Part shown: piece by piece, positions 1-6,765 of the stretch
How positions within the stretch are numbered: the first letter of the stretch is position 1
Layout: each line of letters opens with the position of its first letter
From: Pseudomonadales bacterium
GTDB lineage: Bacteria > Pseudomonadota > Gammaproteobacteria > Pseudomonadales > Azotimanducaceae
NCBI GenBank assembly: GCA_019090615.1
Contig: JAHRVQ010000026.1
Span: 1 to 64,000, forward strand
Direction: 5' to 3'
Length of the DNA: 64,000 nucleotides
The notes under the pieces: model-generated
Database searches by the model: none
The model's input: only the letters and a program-made list of their open reading frames with translations
Told to the model about the DNA's origin: nothing
Program-made: the position numbers and the translations under genes

Positions 1-397
1 GCTAGATCGAGTCTGCGCCTGGCATGCATCGGGCTGTCATACTGAAAACCTGTGGTAGCAGGTTTGGGCTTCACTATAATCGCTTTTTAAGGTTGACTGA
101 AATAGTGTTATTTAGATCATACAAGGCCGGGCACCAGACCTAAATCAGCCGCTTTAGGCAGGTGAGCTAGGCGTTCATTTTCACCGGTATATGCACCATC
201 TCGCCTTCAGCCTACGCCTCATATGATGTTTTTATTCTTCAGCTCGTAGTTTTGGGTCCGGCTTCCTTTAGACCAGGCCTCGCGGACTGGCCCTTGCCAT
301 TCGCTAGTAGTTATCGTCTACTAACAACACGGTTTTCGACGGTGTTCTTCCTGTAGAGGACTTTCACCTCATTAGTTCATGCCCATGCTGGGCGTAC
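1..397 (-). mobile_element. Group IIC-attC intron, 5' part (runs off left edge)
   Basis: Read on the minus strand, the segment starting at 397 opens with GTACGCCCAGCATGGGC and soon carries GAGGTGAAAGTCCTC, the look of a bacterial group II intron 5' end. Several successive perfect or near-perfect stems follow: AACAC/GTGTT, TAGTAG/CTACTA, CCTAAA/TTTAGG and AAACCTG/CAGGTTT (about positions 45-65). The upstream exon ends in TTGT, the target that IIC-attC introns use in the bottom strand of attC sites, and an attC half lies directly beside it. About 397 nt of domain I-III-like RNA is visible. The reverse transcriptase/maturase would lie left of the window. The exact boundary and the subclass are inferred by eye. 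Confidence 0.68.
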
Positions 398-476
398 ACA
401 AGCACAGGCTGTCGGAAGCCAAAACCTTCACTCCTTCGTCGCTACGGTTTTGCCTCCGCAGCTGTGGGCGTTAAAG
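398..476 (+). other. attC site, interrupted by the intron
   Basis: This is an imperfect palindrome ending in the core GTTAAAG (470-476). CACAGGCTG pairs with CAGCTGTG, leaving one unpaired G, the extrahelical base typical of attC. GCCAAAACC pairs nearly perfectly with GGTTTTGCC further in. The left core is cut at A|ACAAGC by the group II intron. It should have closed a cassette lying left of the window. Confidence 0.65.
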
Positions 477-543
477 TGAAAGGCGTATCTAATATCCTTC
501 CCCTCCGTTGACGGTACCACCTAATGGTACTATTCTTACGAAA

Positions 544-798
544 ATGAAACGTAAGCATATAAAAACGCTAGAGCAAATATTCTCGCGGCCTGTTAGTGGC
601 AGTATTAAATGGTCTGATATTGAGTCACTTTTTCAAGCACTTGGAGCTGAAGTTGTTGAAAGGGAAGGCTCCAGAGTAGCTGTGATAATGTTTGGTGAAG
701 TGAAGGTTTTTCATCGCCCACACCCATCCCCTGATACAGATAAAGGTGCAGTTTCTAGTACACGCAAGTGGCTAGATATGCATGGAGTTAAGCCATGA
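544..798 (+). CDS. hicA: HicA-family toxin (cassette-borne)
   Basis: This 84-residue protein begins MKRKHIKTLEQIF and ends in a basic segment with FHRPHP, resembling HicA toxins, small mRNA interferases with a double-stranded-RNA-binding-like fold. The ATG at 544 is preferred to an in-frame TTG at 508 because HicA proteins normally begin just before the K-x-x-x-T-L-x-x-I-F helix. The stop overlaps the hicB start (ATGA), so the pair is probably translationally coupled. The gene lies directly after an attC core, as the first gene of an integron cassette. Assignment is by family resemblance; toxicity is inferred. Confidence 0.8.
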   Translation: MKRKHIKTLEQIFSRPVSGSIKWSDIESLFQALGAEVVEREGSRVAVIMFGEVKVFHRPHPSPDTDKGAVSSTRKWLDMHGVKP

Positions 799-1133
799 AT
801 ATTATGATGCTAGATAAATACAGTGCGAAGATTGAGTACGACCCAGAGCTTGATTTGTTTCGAGGTGAAATTCTCGGATTAAATGGAGGGGCAGATTTTT
901 ACGGCAAGAACCCTAAAGAACTAAGGCGTGAATTCAAGAAGTCGCTCAAGACATTTCTTGAAGTTTGTAAAGAGCAAGGCATAAGTCCTATCAAAGATTT
1001 ATCAGGAAAATTCAATTTGAGGGTTGGAAAGGATTTGCACAATAAGATCGCGATTGAGGCAGCATCAGCGGACAAAAGTATTAATCAGTGGGTGGTAGAT
1101 GCTTTATCTAAATCTGTCGATCATCGACTTTAA
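795..1133 (+). CDS. hicB: HicB-family antitoxin
   Basis: The 112-residue protein has an N-terminal HicB-like domain (KIEYDPELDLFRGEILGL, about residues 11-28) and a C-terminal ribbon-helix-helix-like segment (LHNKIAIEAASADKSINQWV, about 80-100), which in this family binds DNA for autoregulation. It would neutralise the HicA toxin encoded just upstream, whose stop it overlaps by 4 bp. Other ATGs at 804 and 807 could also serve, but the overlapping one fits coupling. Its stop codon sits inside an attC site, as usual for a compact gene cassette. Confidence 0.8.
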   Translation: MNIMMLDKYSAKIEYDPELDLFRGEILGLNGGADFYGKNPKELRREFKKSLKTFLEVCKEQGISPIKDLSGKFNLRVGKDLHNKIAIEAASADKSINQWVVDALSKSVDHRL

Positions 1134-1181
1134 CTAGCACGTGAATATTGACGCTATGCGCAAATTACGTGAACGTTATGT
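1128..1181 (+). other. attC site after hicB
   Basis: A short attC-like palindrome runs from the stop of hicB to the core GTTATGT (1175-1181). CACGTGAAT pairs with ATTACGTG, leaving one extrahelical G. A small inner stem GCGC-like loop (GACGC/GCGC) closes it. At about 54 nt it is at the short end for attC sites. Confidence 0.55.
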
Positions 1182-1194
1182 GCCTTGAGAGATT

Positions 1195-1281
1195 ATGAAC
1201 GTAAAGGAAGAAGCTGAAAAATTAGTAGAAGATTTGTTGCATGAATTAGGCGGCAATTCCGATACGCAAAACGTAGTGTAG
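1195..1281 (+). CDS. Possible 28-residue ORF in cassette leader
   Basis: A short frame, MNVKEEAEKLVEDLLHEL followed by about ten more residues, lies between the attC core and the next cassette gene. GAGA sits just upstream of the ATG. It is hydrophilic and helix-prone. It may be a leader peptide, a remnant of another gene or chance. I do not recognise it. Confidence 0.2.
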   Translation: MNVKEEAEKLVEDLLHELGGNSDTQNVV

Positions 1282-1291
1282 AGTAAAAATT

Positions 1292-1651
1292 ATGAATGAA
1301 CATGAAAAGTTAAATTACGTGGAATTTTCAGCAAGTAATCTTACTGAAACTAAAGCTTTTTTCATTTCGGTTTTTGGTTGGTCATTTGAAGATTTTGGCC
1401 CTGAATACACTGCCTTTTCTGGCGAAGGTCTTGATGGTGGTTTTTTTAAATCAGAACAATCATCGTCAACAAATAATGGGGCAGCATTACTTGTCTTTTA
1501 TAGTAGTGATCTTGGTTCTACCCTCGCTAAAGTCGAAAAATCAGGGGGTAAAATCATAAGACCAATTTTTCCATTTCCCGGCGGTCATCGCTTTCATTTT
1601 ACAGAGCCAAGCGGCAATGAGTTTGCAGTGTGGTCTGATGCCAGGGTATAA
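1292..1651 (+). CDS. VOC-family (glyoxalase/bleomycin-resistance fold) protein
   Basis: The 119-residue protein has the beta-alpha-beta-beta-beta VOC pattern: NYVEFSASNLTETKAFFISVFGW at the start and HRFHFTEPSGNEFAVWSD at the end. VOC proteins bind a metal and act as lyases, dioxygenases or drug-binding proteins. Substrate cannot be assigned. The gene is a cassette passenger: it follows one attC site and its stop codon forms part of the next (TATAAC). It overlaps no other real gene. VOC genes are common cassette cargo. Confidence 0.75.
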   Translation: MNEHEKLNYVEFSASNLTETKAFFISVFGWSFEDFGPEYTAFSGEGLDGGFFKSEQSSSTNNGAALLVFYSSDLGSTLAKVEKSGGKIIRPIFPFPGGHRFHFTEPSGNEFAVWSDARV

Positions 1652-1716
1652 CAAATTGCTTAAGCATCGTTCCGGCGCAAAAAGCCGCACCCCCACTGGA
1701 CAGCCAAACATTATTC
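1647..1716 (+). other. attC site after the VOC cassette
   Basis: TATAACAAATTGC at the left and CAGCCAAACATTATTC at the right bound an imperfect palindrome. The right core has A in place of the usual G (ATTATTC). It aligns over its whole length with the site at 2704-2774, which shows that the two belong to one attC family in the array. Confidence 0.6.
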
Positions 1717-1744
1717 ATCACAACTAATAATCGGAGAAAAATAA

Positions 1745-2137
1745 ATGGGTGCTTGGGGACTAGATGTTTTTGAGAACGATAGCGCAATGGATTGGCTATT
1801 TGAATTAACTGAAAGCGATGGAGCGAGCATTCTTGAAGAAGCCCTCTCAATTGATGCTGAAGAATATATTGAAGTAGATGAAGGGAGCGCCGCACTAGCT
1901 GCTATCGAGGTAATTAATTCACTTCGAGATAAAGGTCCAGTGAATCTACCCGGTCCAGTCTCGGAATGGATTAATGCAAATCGATCCATAGAAACCACTA
2001 ATTTAGTGACAAAGGCTAAGCGAGTTCTGGGAATAGTTAGTAACCCGGAAATATCTGAGGTTTCTCAACTATGGCTGGAGCAAGAATATGATTGGGACGG
2101 AATGGTTAATGATATCGCTGCGAGACTCAATGCATAA
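1745..2137 (+). CDS. DUF4259-family protein (cassette)
   Basis: The 130-residue acidic protein begins MGAWGLDVFENDSAMDWL, the typical start of DUF4259 proteins, which are small soluble proteins of unknown role often found beside immunity or toxin genes and in cassettes. No transmembrane segment or catalytic motif is evident. An AATCGGAGAAAA stretch precedes the ATG and can serve as ribosome-binding site. The stop lies within the following attC site. It is likely an independent integron cassette. Confidence 0.75.
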   Translation: MGAWGLDVFENDSAMDWLFELTESDGASILEEALSIDAEEYIEVDEGSAALAAIEVINSLRDKGPVNLPGPVSEWINANRSIETTNLVTKAKRVLGIVSNPEISEVSQLWLEQEYDWDGMVNDIAARLNA

Positions 2138-2218
2138 CAAAATGCTAAAACTCGTTCGCTACGCTCACTGGGACGCGCCGCAGAAAACTGCTCCGCGACC
2201 CTTAGCATGGCGTTAGGT
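2132..2218 (+). other. attC site after the DUF4259 cassette
   Basis: This is the clearest attC of the array. The left core GCATAAC and right core GTTAGGT match the RYYYAAC/GTTRRRY scheme closely. ATGCTAA pairs with TTAGCAT, and an inner arm GGG-GCG-GCAG pairs with CTGC-CGC-CCC across symmetric mismatches around an AAAA loop. The reading frame upstream ends inside the site. Confidence 0.75.
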
Positions 2219-2223
2219 TTTCT

Positions 2224-2655
2224 GTGACTGATCATATTAAAAGAATTTACGATAAACTTAAGCAGGAAGCAGATCTAGCGAGTAGAAACTCTCAATACAT
2301 GATCGGTGGAGGTCCAGGAGGTGCTTACGGTGACCCATTTGATCCTGTCGAAGCAGAAGAGATTGAGGTGATAGAGGTTGCTGGCAAGCCAAATATACTC
2401 ATACAGGTGTTAGAGGAAACTGAAGTTAGAGGCATTCGTGCAAGTTACTTTTTAGTCAGTGGACGATATGTAGGCCAAACACTGGATGACGTTCGGCATG
2501 GCAATCTTGGTGGCCATTACGGAACTATCGCACTCAGCATTGTTTTGCCGGAAAAACTAGAAGTTCTCAAAGCCGGCCACCATAAAGAATCAATTAAGTA
2601 TCTTGGCGCCGGAACTTCCCATCCAATCGATGAGAATCCATATCGCACCTTTTAG
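2224..2655 (+). CDS. Unknown cassette protein, 143 residues
   Basis: The frame starts with GTG six bases after an attC core, a normal position for a cassette gene. The product is soluble and mixed alpha/beta, with a glycine-rich stretch (YMIGGGPGGAYGDPFDP, residues 26-42) and two further Gly-His patches (GNLGGHYG, GAGTSHP). I recognise no family. The lack of a signal peptide suggests a cytoplasmic protein. A later start cannot be excluded. Confidence 0.6.
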   Translation: MTDHIKRIYDKLKQEADLASRNSQYMIGGGPGGAYGDPFDPVEAEEIEVIEVAGKPNILIQVLEETEVRGIRASYFLVSGRYVGQTLDDVRHGNLGGHYGTIALSIVLPEKLEVLKAGHHKESIKYLGAGTSHPIDENPYRTF

Positions 2656-2703
2656 CAGAGCCAAACCTAATCGGATAAGCACCAGTATTTCACCGGCGCT
2701 CCC

Positions 2704-2774
2704 CAGCGTCAAATAGCTCAAGCCTCGTTCTGGCGCAACAAGCCGCGCCTCCACTGGGCAGCCAAACGTTATGC
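2704..2774 (+). other. attC site before higBA
   Basis: AGCGTCAAATAGCTCAAGC at the left and CAGCCAAACGTTATGC at the right (core GTTATGC, 2768-2774) align with the attC at 1647-1716, with roughly four of five positions identical by eye. A second CCAAACCTAA motif at about 2660-2669 may be the remnant of another decayed site. Confidence 0.55.
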
Positions 2775-2820
2775 AGGTTTCATGATTGCACGGATGCCGT
2801 GATAGCGTTAAAATTAAGCA

Positions 2821-3111
2821 ATGATCAATTCATTCGGCGATAAGCGTACACAAAACCTATTTCATGGTAAAAATAATGCAGAGGTTCGTCGAATCCCAGC
2901 TAATCTACAATCTGTAGCGTTAAGGAAGCTCGATATGTTGCAGGCTGCGGCAGATCTCATTGACTTAAAAAGTCCACCGGGGAACCGCCTTGAAGCGCTT
3001 AAAGGTGACCTGAAAGGGTTTCACAGTATTAGAATTAATGACCAGTGGCGCATTATATTTCGTTGGCGAACTGGCAGGGCCGACGATGTCAAAATTATAG
3101 ACTATCACTGA
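2821..3111 (+). CDS. higB: HigB toxin (RelE superfamily)
   Basis: The 96-residue protein has the HigB pattern: an N-terminal FGDKRTQNLFHG, a central LDMLQAAADLIDLKSPPGNRLE, then the C-terminal core LKGDLKGFHSIRINDQWRIIFRW. HigB is a ribosome-dependent mRNA endonuclease. Toxin precedes antitoxin here, the usual hig order. The gene is 7 bp from higA and lies directly behind an attC core, so the pair forms one cassette. Toxin-antitoxin cassettes are thought to stabilise large integron arrays. Confidence 0.88.
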   Translation: MINSFGDKRTQNLFHGKNNAEVRRIPANLQSVALRKLDMLQAAADLIDLKSPPGNRLEALKGDLKGFHSIRINDQWRIIFRWRTGRADDVKIIDYH

Positions 3112-3118
3112 GGTACAT

Positions 3119-3421
3119 ATGATTCCTTCAAACAGAGTAAGTACACATCCCGGAGAGGTCCTAAAACTCGAATTCCTGGAACCTCTAGAACAATCTCAAA
3201 GTGGGCTGGCACGTCACTTAGGTATTCCTGTACAAAGGGTAAATGAACTGATCAGGGGTAAACGAGGTGTCACTCCTGAAACAGCCTGGTTACTTTCTCA
3301 GGCATTCGACACTTCGCCCGAGTTCTGGATGAATTTACAGAATAGTTACGACCTGTCAAGTAGACGCCCAAAGACCAAAGTCAAACCAATTCTGCATAAT
3401 CGGGTAGCCAAGGGTATCTAG
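3119..3421 (+). CDS. higA: HigA antitoxin (HTH Xre type)
   Basis: The 100-residue protein begins with the family signature STHPGEVLKLEFLEPL and has a helix-turn-helix (SGLARHLGIPVQRVNELIRG, about residues 28-47), then TPETAWLLSQAFDTSPEFWMNLQ, the hallmark of HigA. It binds HigB and represses the higBA operon. A GAGGT stretch precedes the ATG. It is the last clear cassette gene; no convincing attC was found after it. Confidence 0.88.
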   Translation: MIPSNRVSTHPGEVLKLEFLEPLEQSQSGLARHLGIPVQRVNELIRGKRGVTPETAWLLSQAFDTSPEFWMNLQNSYDLSSRRPKTKVKPILHNRVAKGI

Positions 3422-3499
3422 CCCATATTTAGGATCAGAGTAAAAACTGTGAGTGATATATTGTCCAAAATCCGAGAAAACTACTGACAAGAAGGATTG

Positions 3500-3631
3500 A
3501 TGTATACGCCACCAAAAGCAGATACAAAAACAACCAGGGGTACAGGCCAAAACAAACTAAAACTGTTAAATTTTGATATTGCCCTGGGCGTAGACCAAGG
3601 ATTGCCTATATTATTAACATTGTGCATTTAA
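3500..3631 (+). CDS. Possible 43-residue ORF in the 3422-3768 gap
   Basis: The 347-bp gap after higA holds one short frame with GAAGGA seven bases before its ATG. Its product starts MYTPPKADTKTTRGTGQNK and ends with a hydrophobic run. No family is recognised. The rest of the gap shows CCGTTAGCCC near 3742, which could be a relic attC core, but no matching left arm is visible. The GGAGG before the next VOC gene is clear. Confidence 0.25.
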   Translation: MYTPPKADTKTTRGTGQNKLKLLNFDIALGVDQGLPILLTLCI

Positions 3632-3768
3632 AGTAGATTGTTGCTTCGACCCTAAACTATTCAAGCCAGGCGCGCACAATAACATCAAGTTCGTTCATTT
3701 TTTGCTGACTAAGTGGTATAAAAGCCCACGCATCCCTATTTAACCGTTAGCCCAACAAGGAGGCTGTA

Positions 3769-4185
3769 ATGATTAACCCCATTAGTTCATTTGCTGTATT
3801 TATTGTTGAAAACCTTGATAAAGCCAGGCAATTCTACTCAACCCATTTTGGCTTTGACGTAGCCTTTGAAAATGAATGGTACCTTCATCTTGTTTCTAAT
3901 ACTGGCATCCAGATAGGTTTTTTATTACCGGATCAACCAACCCAACCCGAAATATTTCATAAAGCCTTTAATGGCAAGGGGGCAATATTTAGTCTTGAGG
4001 TAGATGATGTAGAATCAGCTTATGCTGAAGCAATGGACAAAAAGCTCAATATTGTCCTGCAGCTTCTTGCTGAAGATTGGGGCCAGCACCATTTTTGTAT
4101 TGCCGACCCAAACGGCATTATTCTAGATATTGTCCAAGAATTTGAACCTACAGAAGAATATCAACAGGGTTATGAAACGCCCTAG
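3769..4185 (+). CDS. VOC-family protein, 138 residues
   Basis: Begins INPISSFAVFIVENLDKARQFYSTHFGFDV, the standard first beta-alpha unit of a VOC domain, and ends with HHFCIADPNGIILDIVQE, the last strand carrying the usual D-P-x-G-x-x-x-x-x-x-Q. This resembles glyoxalase/bleomycin-resistance proteins that dimerise to form a metal or ligand site. A strong GGAGG lies 7 bases before the ATG. It sits just beyond the recognisable integron array and may be an older cassette that lost its attC site. Substrate unknown. Confidence 0.8.
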   Translation: MINPISSFAVFIVENLDKARQFYSTHFGFDVAFENEWYLHLVSNTGIQIGFLLPDQPTQPEIFHKAFNGKGAIFSLEVDDVESAYAEAMDKKLNIVLQLLAEDWGQHHFCIADPNGIILDIVQEFEPTEEYQQGYETP

Positions 4186-4282
4186 TAAGCTTGTTGCGCA
4201 AAAATATTTTGGGCAGAAAGTAGCAGAAAGTCTCAATAAAATAGTCGGTTTCTCAGAGGATGAAATACAAATAGTGGACTGA
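4172..4282 (+). CDS. Possible 36-residue ORF overlapping the VOC stop
   Basis: An ATG inside the last codons of the VOC gene opens a 36-residue frame: MKRPSKLVAQKYFGQKVAES and a further acidic tail. The amphipathic, protein-like composition and the overlapping start are suggestive, but there is no separate ribosome-binding site. It may be the end of a decayed gene. Confidence 0.25.
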   Translation: MKRPSKLVAQKYFGQKVAESLNKIVGFSEDEIQIVD

Positions 4283-4360
4283 GGGGTTGCAATAAAAAGG
4301 CTATGGCGAACCTGACTGACGAACAAATTTGCCGTAAAAATATCAGATAAGGAAAGTTCA

Positions 4361-4645
4361 GTGAAGCAAATCCCGGCGGCAGCCAGGCCTTATAAGAAGA
4401 CCCCGGAATTTACCGAACAAACGGTTCCCGCAGGGCTGCTCAAGGCACACCAGACCAAACAGGGCACCTGGGGCAAAATCAATGTTGCCGAAGGCGAGCT
4501 ACTTTATCGCATTCTTGAACCTGAGATAGAGGAAATGATCTTATCGCCTGATAAATTTGGAGTTGTCGAACCTACCGTGTTACACGAAGTTTCCCCCCTG
4601 GGAAAGGTCTCCTTCCATGTTGAATTTTTCCGCAACCCATCATGA
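4361..4645 (+). CDS. DUF1971 (YeaR/TehB N-terminal-like) protein
   Basis: The 94-residue product contains FTEQTVPAGLLKAHQTKQGT and WGKINVAEGELLYRI, the core of the DUF1971 cupin-like family that occurs alone (YeaR) or in front of TehB methyltransferases. YeaR-type genes in enterobacteria respond to nitrate/nitric oxide; whether this holds here is unknown. The start is GTG with AGGAAAG upstream. It stands alone, with intergenic DNA on both sides. Confidence 0.8.
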   Translation: MKQIPAAARPYKKTPEFTEQTVPAGLLKAHQTKQGTWGKINVAEGELLYRILEPEIEEMILSPDKFGVVEPTVLHEVSPLGKVSFHVEFFRNPS

Positions 4646-5024
4646 CGAGCCTGCTAGAATATAAATCGAGTAGCTGGGCACTTTAATACTTCAAACCAAC
4701 CTCACTTTGAATTAACCTTGCGAGTTTTTGATACCCTGGTATTTCTCTTGACCAACAAATTGTTTTCATATCATTCTTGCATATCACTATATTGACTAAT
4801 GGATGGGTTACTGGCGCATACGATTTTAGCTACCTCCTGGCACCACCAGACAAACCAGGGATACCATTTTCCGAAAATTTGCATGGTGAATTTTGACTTT
4901 CTATCGCAGTACTACTCTATAATTTATCTGAATATTTTTGGCAACGGCAAACTAGTTACAGCCCTCGACATTACTAAGCTATAAGCTAGCTTTTACAGAT
5001 AGGTGTTTTTTTCTGGGCCGTTGT
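4646..5024. other. Intergenic stretch before the chemoreceptor gene
   Basis: These 379 bp are AT-rich and contain no convincing gene: a 61-codon frame at 4799 lacks a ribosome-binding site and has low-complexity composition. The region probably holds the promoter of the chemoreceptor gene. I see no inverted repeat that stands out. Confidence 0.4.
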
Positions 5025-6629
5025 ATGAAAAATTTTTCTATTCGTATCAAAATCTTATCCATTGCGGTCCTGGGATCCCTAGGTTTGATTTTCACGCTAA
5101 CCTTCTATAGTTTTATCACCGTAAAAAACAGTCAAAAGCTGACGGCGATTAAAGAAACCTATTTCCCCATTGTCACTCGCTCAGAAAATAGTATTCGCAT
5201 GATTGAAGGTCTAAACGCTGCGGCGCAATCGACGCTGTTCCATTATGATGGCATTGAAGATCTAGAAGAAATCATTTATGAGGTCGAGACTGAACTCGAA
5301 AAAATCGCTGAAATCGATCCGCTACAGACACCCAAAACAGCATTCATCACAAACAAGCTGGCTGAATTCTACACTGCGCAGGAAGCGTTAGCGCTTAAAT
5401 TCGAAGAAGATGAAATAGATAAATCCGATGCTATTGATGCACACCAAAAGGTTAAAGATATTCTTTTACAGGCCGCGCAGGCAACTTTTGATTTAAAGAA
5501 AGAAAATCTGCGAATTTTTAATACCAATATAGACACAACAAAATCCTCCTTTGAACAGGCCCTGTTACTCGGCATTGTGGTTGGCATCACAACAATTGCC
5601 GCCCTGGTAATTATCGGCATTCTAATTGCCAATAAGGTGACCGAAAACGTCGCCTACGTCGCAGACTCTTTGGTTAAGATAGGCACTGGCCGCGCAGACC
5701 TGACCCAACGGCTTAAAGTATCAGGTACCGATGAAATTGGCCGATTAACCGAGGCCTTTAACAAGTTTGTTATTAAACTACACGAAATAATGCAACATGT
5801 GCAGGAAACGACAAATCGACTTACAGAGGTTTCTACCAATGTTTCGGACAAGTGTGGAAGCAGTTTTGAAGTGGTCGATCAGCAGCAAAAAATCATTGTC
5901 GAAGCCACCTCTATGGTAAGCGGTGTGGCGGACAAAGCCAAACAAATAGCTGACCTTTCAGAACGTACTGCTGAGAAAATGACAGAAGCAACCGCTGACA
6001 CAGCGAAAAGTAAAGACGTCGTTGTTGACTCTCAGGATGAGACGAAAAAACTCTCTGATATGATCACTATTGCGATGCAGGCAATCGCTAAACTGGAAGG
6101 CAACGCCGAGAGAATCGACACTGTTTCTTCAGTTATCGGCGATATTGCCAACCAGACCAATCTTTTAGCACTGAATGCCGCAATCGAGGCCGCCAGGGCA
6201 GGCGAACAAGGCCGCGGGTTCGCTGTCGTTGCCGACGAAGTACGTTCGTTAGCTGGACGCACTCAGGAATCTACAACTGAAATCCAGGATATTATCCAGG
6301 CCCTTCAAGAGAGCGTTAGAAACGCCTCAAAAGAAATGAATGTCGGCTGTAATAAGGCGCAAACTAATGTTGACACCACCACTTGTGCGGGGGAACTACT
6401 GGTTAAGGTTGCGGAGAAAATCCACAGTATCAATGAAATGAACCAGGGTATATCGCAGAGCACCCATGATCAAATGACCAATGCAAATGATGTACAGCGC
6501 CAGATCGCAGAGGTATCTAGCATGCTTGAGAGCAATAAGATCCTTTGGCGAGTGGTTGCAGAATCAACGGACGAACTGGAATCTGTAACAACGGAACTCA
6601 AAAGTCTCACTGGGCAATTTCAGGTTTAG
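5025..6629 (+). CDS. Methyl-accepting chemotaxis protein
   Basis: The 534-residue chemoreceptor has TM1 at about residues 9-31, a periplasmic helical ligand region of about 145 residues, TM2 at about 180-202, a HAMP domain (about 203-255) and a long coiled-coil signalling domain. The hairpin tip, [20 protein letters not shown] then [16 protein letters not shown] (about 371-407), binds CheA/CheW. No C-terminal CheR-binding pentapeptide is present. The ligand is unknown; the region could sense a small molecule or a binding protein. A CheA-like kinase gene lies convergent 137 bp downstream, and a porin plus a PstS-like protein follow. Confidence 0.93.
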   Translation: MKNFSIRIKILSIAVLGSLGLIFTLTFYSFITVKNSQKLTAIKETYFPIVTRSENSIRMIEGLNAAAQSTLFHYDGIEDLEEIIYEVETELEKIAEIDPLQTPKTAFITNKLAEFYTAQEALALKFEEDEIDKSDAIDAHQKVKDILLQAAQATFDLKKENLRIFNTNIDTTKSSFEQALLLGIVVGITTIAALVIIGILIANKVTENVAYVADSLVKIGTGRADLTQRLKVSGTDEIGRLTEAFNKFVIKLHEIMQHVQETTNRLTEVSTNVSDKCGSSFEVVDQQQKIIVEATSMVSGVADKAKQIADLSERTAEKMTEATADTAKSKDVVVDSQDETKKLSDMITIAMQAIAKLEGNAERIDTVSSVIGDIANQTNLLALNAAIEAARAGEQGRGFAVVADEVRSLAGRTQESTTEIQDIIQALQESVRNASKEMNVGCNKAQTNVDTTTCAGELLVKVAEKIHSINEMNQGISQSTHDQMTNANDVQRQIAEVSSMLESNKILWRVVAESTDELESVTTELKSLTGQFQV

Positions 6630-6765
6630 TTGTTGCACTCACAAAGTGACCAATAGCAACCATCGTATCGACTACAGAGAATTAGCTATAAACCCTGCAG
6701 CTGTTGCGGACTTACTCTAGCGCTTGCAACCACAGCGCGCACCTTCTCTCGCCGCAGCTCACTGG

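Noticed and set aside
3742-3750. CCGTTAGCC as a further attC core
   Set aside because: No complementary left arm was found within 120 bp, so it is not called as a site.
4799-4984. 61-codon frame upstream of the chemoreceptor gene
   Set aside because: No start signal and a composition like untranslated AT-rich DNA.
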